Of a stretch of DNA of 64,000 nt, positions 54,911 to 64,000 are shown piece after piece (positions within the stretch are counted from its first letter, which is position 1; each line of letters starts with the position of its first letter). Under the pieces are notes generated by a model, which saw nothing but the letters and a program-made list of their open reading frames with translations, did no database searches and was not told the DNA's origin. The DNA is from Nostoc sp. CHAB 5834 (GTDB taxonomy: Bacteria; Cyanobacteriota; Cyanobacteriia; Cyanobacteriales; Nostocaceae): the NCBI GenBank assembly GCA_020829485.1, contig JAIVFU010000018.1:1-64000 (forward strand). Direction: 5' to 3'. The translations under genes and the position numbers were made by a program.

Positions 54911-57616
54911 CTACAGTAGGGTATTAACAACAGAAGAAGGTGTGATTCCATTTTGGGAATCGATGACAGTTGTGCTGGGATTTTGTTGGTGTGTCTCTTC
55001 CTTGGCTAAACCACGCAGCTTAATTAACTTAATAGCGCGAGTAACGCTTTCTGGTAAAATTACCACCAGACTGTTATCAGGAGCCATGTCTAAGCCTTTA
55101 TTTATCGCTTGGGTTTCATCCAGAATTGATTCATAGCGGCTATCAGGCTTAACTTCGGTGATGCCTTGAATAATCAACTGGGCGGCTGAACCCCGTAAGC
55201 GTCCCCGTGTGTCATCGTCTTCTTTGACGATGATGTAGTCAAAAATTTGTGCTGCTAATTTGCCCAATGTAACAAAGTCTTCGTCGCGGCGATCGCCTGG
55301 CCCACCAATTACGCCAATCCGTTGCCCTGTAGTCCAATTCCGCACAAAGGAACCTACAGCTTCGTAACTGGCTGCGTTGTGGGCATAATCTACTAAAGCG
55401 TGGTAGTTGCCTAAATTAAATAAATTCATCCGTCCTGGCGTTTGACTAACTGAAGCCCGGAAGGTCTTCAAACCAGCCCGAATCTGCTCGATTGTGACGT
55501 TTTGCACGAATGCTGCCAAAGTTGCTGCTAAAGCGTTGGCAATCATAAACGGCGCTCGACCGCCCATTGTTAAAGGTATATTTTCTGCTCTTTCTATGCG
55601 GTGTGTCCAATCACCTTTAACAATTGACAAATAGCCATTTTCATATACTGCTGCTACTCCGCCCTTTTGGATGTGCTTTCGCACTAATTCCGAGTCGGGG
55701 TTCATGGTGAAGTAAGCAATATTAGCCTTAGTTTTTTCTGACATGGCGGCGACGCGGCGATCGTCGGCGTTAAGTACCGCATAGCCATCGGGGAATACGG
55801 CTTCTGCTACTACACTCTTGAGGTTAGCTAACTGCTCAATGGTATCTATATCGCCGATTCCTAAATGGTCTGCGGCTACATTCAACACCACTCCCACATT
55901 TGCGGCTTCAAAGCCCAATCCAGAGCGGAGAATGCCACCGCGAGCCGTTTCCAGTACTGCTACTTCTACTGTGGGATCTTGGAGGATGACCTGGGCACTT
56001 TGGGGGCCTGTGTTATCGCCAGCTTCTACTAAGTAATCACCGATATATGTTCCATCAGTGGTAGTATAACCAACTACCTTGTTAGTCTGTTTATAAATAT
56101 GTGCTAGTAGTCGGGTTGTAGTAGTTTTGCCGTTAGTACCAGTGATACTAAGGATGGGAATTTGGCCAGATTGCTCATTGGGAAAGAGCATATCCATTAC
56201 TGCGCCAGCGACGTTGCGGGGAATACCTACACTTGGGGCAACGTGCATCCGAAAGCCGGGAGCGGCGTTAACTTCGACAATCACGCCATCAACTTCCCGC
56301 AGGGGACGGCTAATATCCGTGGTGACGATATCGAGTCCGGCGATATCCAAACCGATAATTTTGACTACCCGTTGTGCCAGCCAACGGTTTTCTGGGTGAA
56401 TTTCATCGGTACGGTCTACGGCGCTACCACCTGTACTTAAGTTTGCTGTTGCCCTGAGATAACAAATAGTGCCCTTGGGTGGCACGCTGTTTAGGGTATG
56501 GCCTTGCCTTTCTAAGAGTTGGTAGCTGGTGCGGTCTAGTTCAATCTTGGTTAAAACATTATCATGTCCTTCACCGCGATTTGGGTCAAGGTTTGTTTCC
56601 TCAATGAGTTCGGCTATAGTCGATCTGCCGTTGCCAATGACATGAGCCGGGACACGTTCGGCTACTGCTACTACTTTGCCATTTACCACTAGTACCCTGT
56701 GGTCGCGTCCAACATAATATCTTTCGACAATAATTGACCGGGAAACCTGTCTAGCGGCTTCGTATCCGGCTTCAGCTTCTTCCCAAGTTCTGATATCAAT
56801 GGTGATCCCCCGTCCATGATTGCCATCTAGGGGCTTGATAACGATGGGATAGCCGCCAACTAATTCAATGGCTTGTTCCAAATCGTCTAAGAAGTTGATC
56901 ACTGTACCTCTAGGTACTGGCGCACCAGCAGCAGCTAGGATGCGTTTAGTGGCTTCTTTATCGCAAGCTAGTTCTACGCCCAGAATGCTGGTGTTGTCCG
57001 TCATTGTGGCCTGCATCCGCTTCTGATTCACGCCGTAGCCTAGCTGAATCAAAAAGCGGGCTTCTAGAGACATCCAGGGAATACCTCTTTTTTCCGCTTC
57101 TTTGATGATTGCTTCAGTAGAGGGGCCTAGGGAAGCATCACGGGTGAAGTCTTTCAGGTCTTGGATATCTTGCTCTAGTTCTGCTTTGGGATAACGGCCT
57201 CGATCAACGATACTCTGGCACAGCCGTACTGCGGCTCGTCCAGCGTAGCGTCCCGCTTCCTCATTCTGATACTCGATTACTACTTGGTAAATTCCGGGTG
57301 TGGCAGTTTCGCGGGTGCGACCAAAGCCAACATGCATACCAGCTAATTCCTGGAGTTCTAGGGCTACGTGTTCTACGATATGACCAATCATAGTGCCTTC
57401 TTTGACTCGCATCAGAAAACCACCACGACAGCCAGGAGAACAATAATGACCCTCCAGACTCGGCAGCGCCTCAACTAGTCCTTCATAAAAGCCAGGGATT
57501 TCATTCGAGGGCGTCTCGGCAAGGTTTTCTAAATCGAGGCGCATGACGATCAGCTTGTGGCGTCGAATGCTCCAATAGTTTGGGCCGCGTAAGGTCTGGA
57601 TCTTGAGGATTCTCAT
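54911..57616 (-). CDS. cphA: Cyanophycin synthetase
   Basis: About 901 residues from the ATG at 57616 (MRILKIQTLRGPNYWS). It polymerises aspartate and arginine into the nitrogen store cyanophycin. N-terminal CphA-specific domain, then ATP-grasp (GYPIVIKPLDGNHGRGITID), then a Mur-ligase-like C-terminal half with SITGTNGKTTTTRLLAHIYK (Walker-type loop) and DYAHN. TTG at 57646 would add ten residues and is not favoured. It is on the same strand as cyanophycinase, 421 bp downstream of it. Confidence 0.95.
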   Translation of the reverse strand: MRILKIQTLRGPNYWSIRRHKLIVMRLDLENLAETPSNEIPGFYEGLVEALPSLEGHYCSPGCRGGFLMRVKEGTMIGHIVEHVALELQELAGMHVGFGRTRETATPGIYQVVIEYQNEEAGRYAGRAAVRLCQSIVDRGRYPKAELEQDIQDLKDFTRDASLGPSTEAIIKEAEKRGIPWMSLEARFLIQLGYGVNQKRMQATMTDNTSILGVELACDKEATKRILAAAGAPVPRGTVINFLDDLEQAIELVGGYPIVIKPLDGNHGRGITIDIRTWEEAEAGYEAARQVSRSIIVERYYVGRDHRVLVVNGKVVAVAERVPAHVIGNGRSTIAELIEETNLDPNRGEGHDNVLTKIELDRTSYQLLERQGHTLNSVPPKGTICYLRATANLSTGGSAVDRTDEIHPENRWLAQRVVKIIGLDIAGLDIVTTDISRPLREVDGVIVEVNAAPGFRMHVAPSVGIPRNVAGAVMDMLFPNEQSGQIPILSITGTNGKTTTTRLLAHIYKQTNKVVGYTTTDGTYIGDYLVEAGDNTGPQSAQVILQDPTVEVAVLETARGGILRSGLGFEAANVGVVLNVAADHLGIGDIDTIEQLANLKSVVAEAVFPDGYAVLNADDRRVAAMSEKTKANIAYFTMNPDSELVRKHIQKGGVAAVYENGYLSIVKGDWTHRIERAENIPLTMGGRAPFMIANALAATLAAFVQNVTIEQIRAGLKTFRASVSQTPGRMNLFNLGNYHALVDYAHNAASYEAVGSFVRNWTTGQRIGVIGGPGDRRDEDFVTLGKLAAQIFDYIIVKEDDDTRGRLRGSAAQLIIQGITEVKPDSRYESILDETQAINKGLDMAPDNSLVVILPESVTRAIKLIKLRGLAKEETHQQNPSTTVIDSQNGITPSSVVNTLL

Positions 57617-58037
57617 GGGAATAGGTAGATGGAGATTCGGAACCAAAATTCTAGTTTCTTACTGGAATTGACCGCTAAACTGTTCGTTGCAAACAGTTTT
57701 TTCTTTTTACATACTATTCTCATCATTTTTCTACAACAAGGAATAAATGTGCGGTCAACCTCTAACAGGATTTTAGATTTATGATTTTGGATTAAAAGAG
57801 ATAATTAGGGTACTTAGCTCTTTTAATTTTAGATTTACGATCGCAAAGGCTTAACGAGTCCTTGATGGTTTTTGAGATTTGTTTCGCCCACTTGGCAGCA
57901 TCTGCCAAAAAGCTCTCCTAATCTAAAATCCGTCTTGAAAAGGTTGCTAGGTTGGTAAACCTTCCTTACAACTTTTTGCAAAATCCAAAATCTAAAATTT
58001 GTGGCCAACTCAGTGTAACCTCAGATACTCTATCCCG
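57617..58037. other. Spacer between cphB and cphA
   Basis: AT-rich, no gene seen. A possible cphA promoter region; no clear NtcA box (GTAN8TAC) was found by eye. Confidence 0.45.
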
Positions 58038-58901
58038 TCAGCTGGAGATCCGATGTACAGCAGGCAAGACAGTGCGCTGGTACAAGTGGAAGCGATCGCC
58101 GTAGCTGAGGATATGTAGACGTAAATTATGTACTGTTAATGGCTCATTAGCACCGACATGGGGTTCGTTGGTGTGAGTGGCTTCAGTGGGATCAACAATG
58201 GTGACACTGCCTTTACCCATAACTTGTAACCAACCATCACGTTCAAATACTGCACAAGTATCTTCGTCAATGCCAATACCTAAGCGATCGGGGTGGGCTG
58301 CGATCGCACTAATCAGCCGCCCCATACGATTACGATTGTGAAAGTGTTGGTCAACGATTACTTCAGGAATAAACCCTAAACCCGTTGCCATATCAACTAG
58401 GGAACGATTTGGCGATTCTCCACTACCACCGCCAGCAATCATGTGATGCCCCATCACTGCTGCTCCTGCACTCGTGCCTGCTAAGGTAAGTTGCCCTGCC
58501 CTCACACGCTGGCGAATAATTTCCATTGCTGGCGTATCTGCCAATACACCACAGAGACGCAGCTGATCGCCTCCTGTCAAAAATACCCCACTACAGGCTT
58601 CTAAGGATGCTTTGATCTGGGAAGATTCACACTGTTCCCGTTCGCGGATATCTAAAATCTCTACCTTCTGAGCACCCATTTCTTCAAAAATGCGAATATA
58701 CCTACCACCGATGATGGCCGGTTCGCGAGAGGCAGATGGAATAATTGTAATATAAGCCTTGCTAGCACCGGCGCGTCCAAAAAAAGTTCGTAGGATTTCG
58801 CGTCCATGAACTTTATCTTCTGCACCTCCGATAACCAGAACGGCGGTTTTAGTTGCTTGGGGTGTCCTCATTTCTAGCGATTTAGCTTGTAATTGCGGCA
58901 T
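58038..58901 (-). CDS. cphB: Cyanophycinase
   Basis: 287 residues from the ATG at 58901, with AGGAG seven bases ahead; an upstream frame to 58940 is not needed. A peptidase S51 enzyme that cuts cyanophycin into beta-Asp-Arg dipeptides. Nucleophile serine in TLAGTSAGAAVMGHHM; GGSGESPNRSLVDMATGLGF and FHNRNRMGRLISAI (catalytic His region) are visible. Together with cphA it forms the store/retrieve pair of nitrogen metabolism. Confidence 0.95.
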   Translation of the reverse strand: MPQLQAKSLEMRTPQATKTAVLVIGGAEDKVHGREILRTFFGRAGASKAYITIIPSASREPAIIGGRYIRIFEEMGAQKVEILDIREREQCESSQIKASLEACSGVFLTGGDQLRLCGVLADTPAMEIIRQRVRAGQLTLAGTSAGAAVMGHHMIAGGGSGESPNRSLVDMATGLGFIPEVIVDQHFHNRNRMGRLISAIAAHPDRLGIGIDEDTCAVFERDGWLQVMGKGSVTIVDPTEATHTNEPHVGANEPLTVHNLRLHILSYGDRFHLYQRTVLPAVHRISS

Positions 58902-59439
58902 TGTGTTTCTCCTGTCAACAACTTCAGGTGAATTTAACAAGGTTCATAAGCAGCCATGATTTTGCGCTTTGCAACTTTTGAGAGGACACTTTTTGGAAGT
59001 TTGCAACTGGGTAAGCCACTCTCCAAATTTTCGCTTAACGCTCGCGTTGCCTCAGTCTAAACTTGTTCGTTCCCATTCCTCAAAGCCAGTGCCTTGTTTT
59101 TCACCTGTCCACTCGCAGCAGGGCAAAATAGTCTTTATGGGGCTAAATTCCCGCTTTGGGGTTGAGGACGAGCAGTTAAGACTACGCTTTTTTCTGAGGC
59201 TGGCTCGATGCATCCTGGAAGTTGTTAACTTGATAAGATTATTAATTTAAATGTAGTTGTGACAACATTTAAACATAAATTAAGTAATTAGAAAAACTTT
59301 TAATCCCATCTAAAATCCAAGAGGTCTGGTAGTTTTAGATACTATTGATAAAGTTTAACTGGAGTTTGACCCGACTTGGGCTTGTTGATGTTTGCTAGAC
59401 ATTCAAATTTAAGATTAGTGTCCTTGAATACGAATAACT
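58902..59439. other. Gene-free spacer upstream of trmD
   Basis: 538 bp. No convincing ORF; CGCTTAACGCTCGCGTTGCC near 59032 resembles a dispersed repeat. Confidence 0.45.
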
Positions 59440-60174
59440 GTGCGCTTTGATATAGTTACGCTTTTTCCTGACTGTTTTAACTCTGTTCTCAACTCTGGTT
59501 TGCTAGGTAAAGCCTTAGCCAAACAGATTGCCGAAGTGCATCTGGTTAACCCACGGGACTTTACCACTGACAAGCACCGGAAGGTGGATGATGAACCCTA
59601 TGGCGGCGGTGTGGGGATGCTAATGAAGCCAGAACCCATTTTTAACGCTGTAGAGTCGCTGCCAACTCTACCCCGAAGAGAAATAATTTTGATGAGTCCA
59701 CAGGGTCAAACAATTAATCAACCTCTTTTAAAAGAATTGGTAACAAATTACGACCAGTTAGTAGTTATTTGCGGGCATTACGAAGGAGTGGATGAGAGGG
59801 TGCTACATTTGGTAACTCGTGAAGTATCTTTAGGGGATTTTATTCTGACTGGCGGGGAAATTCCAGCAATGGCTTTGATTAATGGCGTAGTGCGGCTGAT
59901 CCCAGGAACCGTAGCCAAAACGGAGTCCCTCACCGCAGAAAGTTTTGAGGAGGGGTTATTGGACTATCCCCAATATACTCGTCCTGCCAATTTTCGCGGC
60001 TTGAAAGTGCCTGATATCTTGCTCAGTGGCAATCACGCCGCGATCGCCCGGTGGCGTTACGATCAACAAATTCAAAGAACCCGCGATCGCCGCCCTGATC
60101 TTTTGGAGAAATTGGGGCAGGGGGCAGGGGGAGCAGGGGGAGCAGGGGGAGCAGGGGGAGCAGGGGAAGAATAA
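59440..60174 (+). CDS. trmD: tRNA (guanine-N1)-methyltransferase TrmD, repeat-derived tail
   Basis: 244 residues, GTG start (MRFDIVTLFPDCF). It methylates G37 beside the anticodon to prevent frameshifting. Knotted SAM site: MSPQGQTINQPLLKELV, then CGHYEGVDERV and DFILTGGEIPAMALINGVVR, all conserved. The end of the normal enzyme (RRPDLLEKLGQ) is followed by GAGGAGGAGGAGGAGEE, encoded by the GGGGGAGCAGGGGGAGCAG purine repeat. The tail is probably harmless. Confidence 0.95.
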   Translation: MRFDIVTLFPDCFNSVLNSGLLGKALAKQIAEVHLVNPRDFTTDKHRKVDDEPYGGGVGMLMKPEPIFNAVESLPTLPRREIILMSPQGQTINQPLLKELVTNYDQLVVICGHYEGVDERVLHLVTREVSLGDFILTGGEIPAMALINGVVRLIPGTVAKTESLTAESFEEGLLDYPQYTRPANFRGLKVPDILLSGNHAAIARWRYDQQIQRTRDRRPDLLEKLGQGAGGAGGAGGAGGAGEE

Positions 60175-60225
60175 TAATTTCTAACTCCTGACCAATGACC
60201 AATGACCAATGACCAATGACAAATG
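60115..60225. repeat. Purine run and CAATGAC heptamers between trmD and ispF
   Basis: GGGGCAGGGGGAGCAGGGG at 60115-60170 in the trmD tail, then CCAATGACCAATGACCAATG; the last unit is followed by the ispF ATG. Confidence 0.75.
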
Positions 60226-60708
60226 ACTAAAATTCGTATTGGTAACGGCTACGATATCCATCAATTGGTGAGCGATCGCGCTTTGATTTTAGGTGGAATT
60301 CAAATTCCCCATGAATTGGGTTTATTGGGGCACAGTGACGCTGATGTGTTAACACACGCGATTATGGATGCCATGCTTGGGGCATTATCTTTGGGGGATA
60401 TTGGACATTATTTTCCGCCTAGCGATGCCAAATGGGCGGGAGCAGATAGTTTAATACTATTAAATCAAGTACATCAACTGATTCGGGAACAAGGTTGGCA
60501 GATTGGAAATATTGACTCGGTAGTAGTAGCAGAACGTCCAAAATTAAAACCGCATATTCACAACATGCGCGACAAACTAGCGGCTGTTTTAGAATTACAA
60601 CCAAATCAAATTGGCATCAAAGCCACCACCAACGAAAAATTAGGCCCCGTTGGACGTGAAGAAGGTATATGTGCTTATGCTGTTGTCTTGCTAGTTGCTT
60701 CAGAATAA
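60223..60708 (+). CDS. ispF: 2-C-methyl-D-erythritol 2,4-cyclodiphosphate synthase
   Basis: 161 residues. It closes the ring in the MEP pathway of isoprenoid synthesis. Metal-binding Asp and His in NGYDIHQL, His in [20 protein letters not shown], and the C-terminal [20 protein letters not shown] are complete. It starts in the CAATGAC array, 49 bp after trmD. Confidence 0.95.
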   Translation: MTKIRIGNGYDIHQLVSDRALILGGIQIPHELGLLGHSDADVLTHAIMDAMLGALSLGDIGHYFPPSDAKWAGADSLILLNQVHQLIREQGWQIGNIDSVVVAERPKLKPHIHNMRDKLAAVLELQPNQIGIKATTNEKLGPVGREEGICAYAVVLLVASE

Positions 60709-60756
60709 CTTTCTTTTAGCCTCTGAAATATTCAAGACTGATTAGGATAGAAATCA

Positions 60757-61266
60757 ATGATTGATAGCGTTAAACAAAGCTTAACTTGGTGGGAAATTAT
60801 AACCATGCGAGCTACAAATTTAGAAGATGTAGACTTTCCTGATATTGTTGCTTTAAACAAAGAGGGGCAAATTATTCTCATAGCTGAAGTCAAAGGTTTA
60901 CCATTTAATTTTCAAGAAAAAAAAGCCCAAGAATATGCTATTTTAAGGCTGATTGATTACTTACATGCTGCAAAGATAGCGATTCCCTTTGCTATGCTTG
61001 TTGATGTCAATAAAATTCTGATTTTTAAATGGGATGGCAATAATTTATCAGAGCCGATTATTAGTCTTAAGACTGCTGATGTGCTTAGTTATTACGAGCC
61101 AGAATTCAGTGATAAAAGCATATTTAGTCTTTATCTTACAGGTCTGATAGAAGCCTGGATAAGTGATTTTTGCTATCACTGGAAGTCAGAAATACCGCCA
61201 GCATCCAAGGAGATAGCAGAAATAGGTTTGTCACAGTTATTAAAAGGTGGAATTACTCAACCTTAG
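60757..61266 (+). CDS. PD-(D/E)XK-like predicted nuclease
   Basis: 169 residues. LEDVDFPDIVALNKEGQIIL followed by IAEVKGLPF gives a D-x12-ExK pattern typical of PD-(D/E)XK nuclease cores. The rest is mixed alpha/beta with MLVDVNKILIFKWD. Not a known restriction family. It ends 6 bp before the PIN-like gene, so the two form an operon and probably function together. Confidence 0.6.
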   Translation: MIDSVKQSLTWWEIITMRATNLEDVDFPDIVALNKEGQIILIAEVKGLPFNFQEKKAQEYAILRLIDYLHAAKIAIPFAMLVDVNKILIFKWDGNNLSEPIISLKTADVLSYYEPEFSDKSIFSLYLTGLIEAWISDFCYHWKSEIPPASKEIAEIGLSQLLKGGITQP

Positions 61267-61272
61267 GTACTA

Positions 61273-61881
61273 TTGGCAGTGATACTTTACGTAGAAACAA
61301 ATTTTTTAATGAGTATTGCTAAAGGACAGGATGACCTAGCAGAAAATTTTCTGGAAAATGCACCTACCTCAATATCCTTAGCAATACCCAGCATTTGTTA
61401 TGTAGAATCTTTGGCGACTTTAGAGCAAGAAGACAAATATAACCAGGATTTTATTAGGCGATTGGACATTCAAGTTAACGAGGCTGCAAGAGATAAAACT
61501 TCACAAAATGCTAAATTAGTTGTTAATTATTTAAAACAAGCTAAAATTAGCTTTTTGCAACGTAATAATGACACAGAAAAACGTTTTTATATAGCCTTCA
61601 ACCAGCTTATTACCAAAGCAGAAGAGATTTCATTAACAACAGAAATTATTCATGAAAGCCTTGCTAAAAATATCCTTGAAAGGCATCTTATGGACAAATT
61701 GATTATAGAGTGTATAGTTCACCATGCACGCTTACACCCAAATGAAATAAAAATATTTTTAAGCGCTAATTCTAATGAATTTGGTAGACGTGAAGTTATA
61801 GAGGTTTTACGAAATATTGGTATTCAGTATTTCAATAAAACCCAAAACTTCCTTGGTTGGCTACAATCTGAATCAAATTGA
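61273..61881 (+). CDS. PIN-like domain protein
   Basis: 202 residues; TTG at 61273, or GTG at 61279. VILYVETNFLMSIAKGQ is a PIN-like start (Glu in place of the usual Asp), ICYVESLATLE a second acidic site, LMDKLIIECIVHHARLHPNE a third. IKIFLSANSNEFG matches the later PIN motif. PIN domains are often Mg-dependent RNases, including toxins (family knowledge). It is linked to the PD-(D/E)XK-like gene with 6 bp between stop and start. Confidence 0.65.
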   Translation: MAVILYVETNFLMSIAKGQDDLAENFLENAPTSISLAIPSICYVESLATLEQEDKYNQDFIRRLDIQVNEAARDKTSQNAKLVVNYLKQAKISFLQRNNDTEKRFYIAFNQLITKAEEISLTTEIIHESLAKNILERHLMDKLIIECIVHHARLHPNEIKIFLSANSNEFGRREVIEVLRNIGIQYFNKTQNFLGWLQSESN

Positions 61882-61927
61882 TTACACGATTCGCGGATTG
61901 AAATTATGAAAAAAATCAGAATCTCTT

Positions 61928-62737
61928 CTAGGGTTTTCGGAGGAATGAATCATTGAAAAGCAAAGCGCTTGACCAATTCTGCTGCGCTTTTTTTGCTGTA
62001 TTGCAACTACCATTTTCATTAATCCGACCAGTTAGCTTATTGGGGCATTCTTGGTAAATCTCAGATAATTTATCAAACCATCTCGGATGATTAATACAAG
62101 TTGCTCCGTCTGGTTGCCAAGCTGCCTCAAAAACCATCTTGTTGTTAGGAGTTGGTTTTTGAATATTTAGCAAATCATGTACATCAATTAAAGTCGCATC
62201 TCTAGTGTGACTTTTACCGTTACCACAGTAATCAGCACGTACCATGCGAGTACAAGCTTGGTGATAGTCTCGGAGTGGTTTTCCTTGGAAACTCTTCCAA
62301 GGCTTATAGCCAAAGCGAACGCATTTAGCCAGCGCCCCATTTGTACAACCAAATGTGAAAATCTCACTTGATTCTATATGTTTTCCGGTTTCATCCCACG
62401 AACCGGAAAGTGAAATCGCCTTAGCAACCTTGTTGACATCGGGCTGACATAAATTTTTCCATTGAGAATCAGTTTGATCTTGATAAAAAACTGTATAAAG
62501 ATATGTCTCTTTTTCTGGATCTTTTGGATCTAGTTCTACATCTTTAATTTGAAATTTCTGTTTTATGCCCTGTTCATCAAATGCTATTAATTCTGTTCCT
62601 TTTAAATCTTTACCTTTGATAATTACAGTTTTTTCACTAGAAATTGATGGTTTCGCCTGTGGTTGAACATTTTTACTACAGCTTAAAAGCGATATTAATA
62701 AGATGATAATTAGACTAGCTATAAGTAGTTTTTTCAT
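61928..62737 (-). CDS. ADYC-domain lipoprotein
   Basis: 269 residues. The lipobox is in LLISLLSCSKN, so Cys20 is lipidated and the protein is anchored outside the plasma membrane. The MVRADYCGNGKSHT motif at about residue 166 gives the ADYC domain, function unknown. Several Cys residues in the mature part suggest disulfides. The gene is convergent with the PIN-like gene. Confidence 0.8.
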   Translation of the reverse strand: MKKLLIASLIIILLISLLSCSKNVQPQAKPSISSEKTVIIKGKDLKGTELIAFDEQGIKQKFQIKDVELDPKDPEKETYLYTVFYQDQTDSQWKNLCQPDVNKVAKAISLSGSWDETGKHIESSEIFTFGCTNGALAKCVRFGYKPWKSFQGKPLRDYHQACTRMVRADYCGNGKSHTRDATLIDVHDLLNIQKPTPNNKMVFEAAWQPDGATCINHPRWFDKLSEIYQECPNKLTGRINENGSCNTAKKAQQNWSSALLFNDSFLRKP

Positions 62738-62970
62738 AGCTTGAATGCTCCAATAAAGAACATTCTGATTTATACTAAATAAACAAACTTTTGCCCTTTA
62801 GACAGTTATCTTATAAATAAAAAATAGATTAAAAATTAGACATAAACCCTTTTAACCTTCAGTTTCAGAGGGGATAAAAGGGTGTACCGCGAATTATATG
62901 AGACTGGTATAAAATCTTTTCCTTGCAGGGAAAAGACTACTAATATGGGGTTTACACCCTACAATAACAG
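62738..62970. other. AT-rich spacer
   Basis: No gene seen. Includes a segment GGGTGTACCGCGAATTATAT near 62880. Confidence 0.4.
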
Positions 62971-63192
62971 CTATTTCACGCCAAGCGTTTGTACACCAAC
63001 CAACTGTCCACCTTCAACTTTGAGGCTTTGCAGTTGGGTTCCTTGCAAGGTAAAACCGTTTAGCTTAGTACCGTTTACACTGATGCCGTTCATGCTCACA
63101 CCGTTCACAGCAAGTTTAGCATTAGCTACTCCACAAAAAGCTATAGTAGACAATGCGGCGGTGATACCAATCGCTAAAAGGTGGTTTTTCAT
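62971..63192 (-). CDS. Small secreted repeat peptide
   Basis: 73 residues. Clear signal peptide (1-25: IGITAALSTIAFCGVANA). The mature part is ten or so beta-like five-residue steps: VNGVSMNGISVNGTKLNGFT, then LQGTQLQSLKVEGGQLVG. This resembles a very short pentapeptide-repeat beta helix. ORF with good codon shape, but no clear homologue recalled. No operon partner. Confidence 0.6.
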   Translation of the reverse strand: MKNHLLAIGITAALSTIAFCGVANAKLAVNGVSMNGISVNGTKLNGFTLQGTQLQSLKVEGGQLVGVQTLGVK

Positions 63193-63552
63193 AAAAAATT
63201 AGCCTCGAAGAGTTTTTATGTCATTACTAATATCAAAATTATGCATTAATGTAGAATTCTGATATAAAATTTTACATATATTATTTAGAATTATTGCATA
63301 AATATTTGCGCTTACCCTAAATCCCTACTGCCAAACTTGAGCTATCCATGACTCAGACATTTCTTAACGTTTCAAATATACCAATCCTGAATTATTGGTG
63401 AGAAACAAGATCCCCAACTTATGTAAGAAGTCGGGGATCTGCGGATTGCAATTCTAAAAAATCAAATAGGATTGCTATAGCAATAACTCACGTTCCGCCT
63501 ATCGCTTATAGCATTGACCCTAATTAGACAGAATTCCAGTAGATTTAATTCT
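63193..63552. other. Spacer before the peptide ABC gene
   Basis: AT-rich, no gene seen. Likely the promoter region for the partial ABC gene. Confidence 0.4.
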
Positions 63553-64000
63553 ATGAAATCAGCATCCATCTTTTTTACAATTAAACGTTTTTGGTTGGCA
63601 ATAATTCTGACTTCAGGAATAGCATTTACAGTTACGGCCTGCAACCCAGCTAACTTTAAAACTGCGGCGGCTCAAGTGCCGCAAGTCGTCACAGCAGTTT
63701 TAAGTGAGCCTTCAACTTTTAACTATGCTCTAAATGAGTCAGCATATAGCGTTTTTGGCTTCATTTATGACTCATTAATTAATGAGAATCCCATAACCAC
63801 AAAACTAGAGCCAGGTTTAGCAGAAGCCTGGGAAGTTTCTGAAGATGGTCAACGGATTGTGATCACTCTGCGAGAAGGAATTAAGTGGTCAGATGGTCAG
63901 CCAATGACTGCTGATGATATTATCTTTACTTATAACGAAATATACCTCAATCCTCAAATTCCGACCTCTCTTAAAGACGCCTTAAAAGTTGGCGATAAAG
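63553..64000 (+). CDS. Peptide-type ABC transporter binding protein (partial)
   Basis: Open from ATG at 63553 to the window edge; 149 codons seen. A lipoprotein signal (FTVTACNP with lipobox Cys) then EPSTFNYALNESAYSVFGFI and LEPGLAEAWEVSEDGQRIVI, then LREGIKWSDGQPMTADDIIF, all hallmarks of the family 5 solute-binding proteins (oligopeptide, dipeptide, nickel). The full protein is expected to have about 550 residues; the rest lies beyond the window. Confidence 0.85.
   Translation, partial: MKSASIFFTIKRFWLAIILTSGIAFTVTACNPANFKTAAAQVPQVVTAVLSEPSTFNYALNESAYSVFGFIYDSLINENPITTKLEPGLAEAWEVSEDGQRIVITLREGIKWSDGQPMTADDIIFTYNEIYLNPQIPTSLKDALKVGDK

Noticed and set aside
58969..59250. 93-codon plus-strand frame
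   Set aside because: Low-complexity, no ribosome site; it spans a dispersed repeat.

Overview
The window looks like chromosome from a filamentous, Nostoc-type cyanobacterium. The HIP1 palindrome GCGATCGC is scattered throughout. Lineage-typical genes are present: cyanophycin synthetase and cyanophycinase, RpaB, an NblB-like HEAT protein, a group 2 sigma factor, a CCB2/CCB4-type cytochrome assembly protein and plastid-type pyruvate dehydrogenase E2. Gaps between genes are full of short heptanucleotide repeats and miniature inverted-repeat elements, as in Nostocales. No rRNA, CRISPR array, phage or full-length transposase was seen.

Layout. 0-9 kb: a secreted SHOCT protein, a fatty acid activating enzyme followed by YlqD, pyruvate dehydrogenase E2, a decayed Rpn-type gene and RtcB. 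9-20.4 kb: an overlapping methyltransferase/HAD pair, tRNA-Ala(CGC), a Uma2 protein, RadA, RpaB, CCB2/4-like, an M48 relative with an altered zinc motif, DUF456, PEP-CTERM, NblB-like, CBS and MutT proteins. 21-29 kb: DUF760, SigD, CarB, Dps, an Asr1405-type protein and a ferredoxin-like protein.

29-39.3 kb is the accessory part. It holds a frameshifted antitoxin-like gene between direct repeats, a 938-residue NACHT/pentapeptide-repeat protein, a 21-bp tandem array, and a three-gene cluster encoding a membrane-anchored PstS-like binding protein with a zinc ribbon, a membrane VWA protein and a 1100-residue tubulin/FtsZ-like protein with a C-terminal zinc ribbon. This cluster is the best candidate for an undescribed system: its parts would link an extracytoplasmic sensor domain through the membrane to a nucleotide-dependent cytomotive protein.

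39.8-64 kb: a phnDCE phosphonate-type transporter with a different miniature element in each intergenic gap; a pentapeptide-RidA fusion, NUDIX, MalQ, RodZ-like, pseudouridine synthase, DUF2993, CdsA, CbiT and a Ser/Thr kinase; a 39-bp tandem array inside a mobile-element-like frame; an alcohol dehydrogenase, TatA, CphA and CphB; TrmD and IspF; a PD-(D/E)XK-like/PIN-like nuclease pair; an ADYC lipoprotein, a small secreted repeat peptide and the start of a peptide-type ABC binding protein cut by the window edge.

All calls are from reading the sequence and translated proteins. Family names rest on recognised motifs, not on searches.
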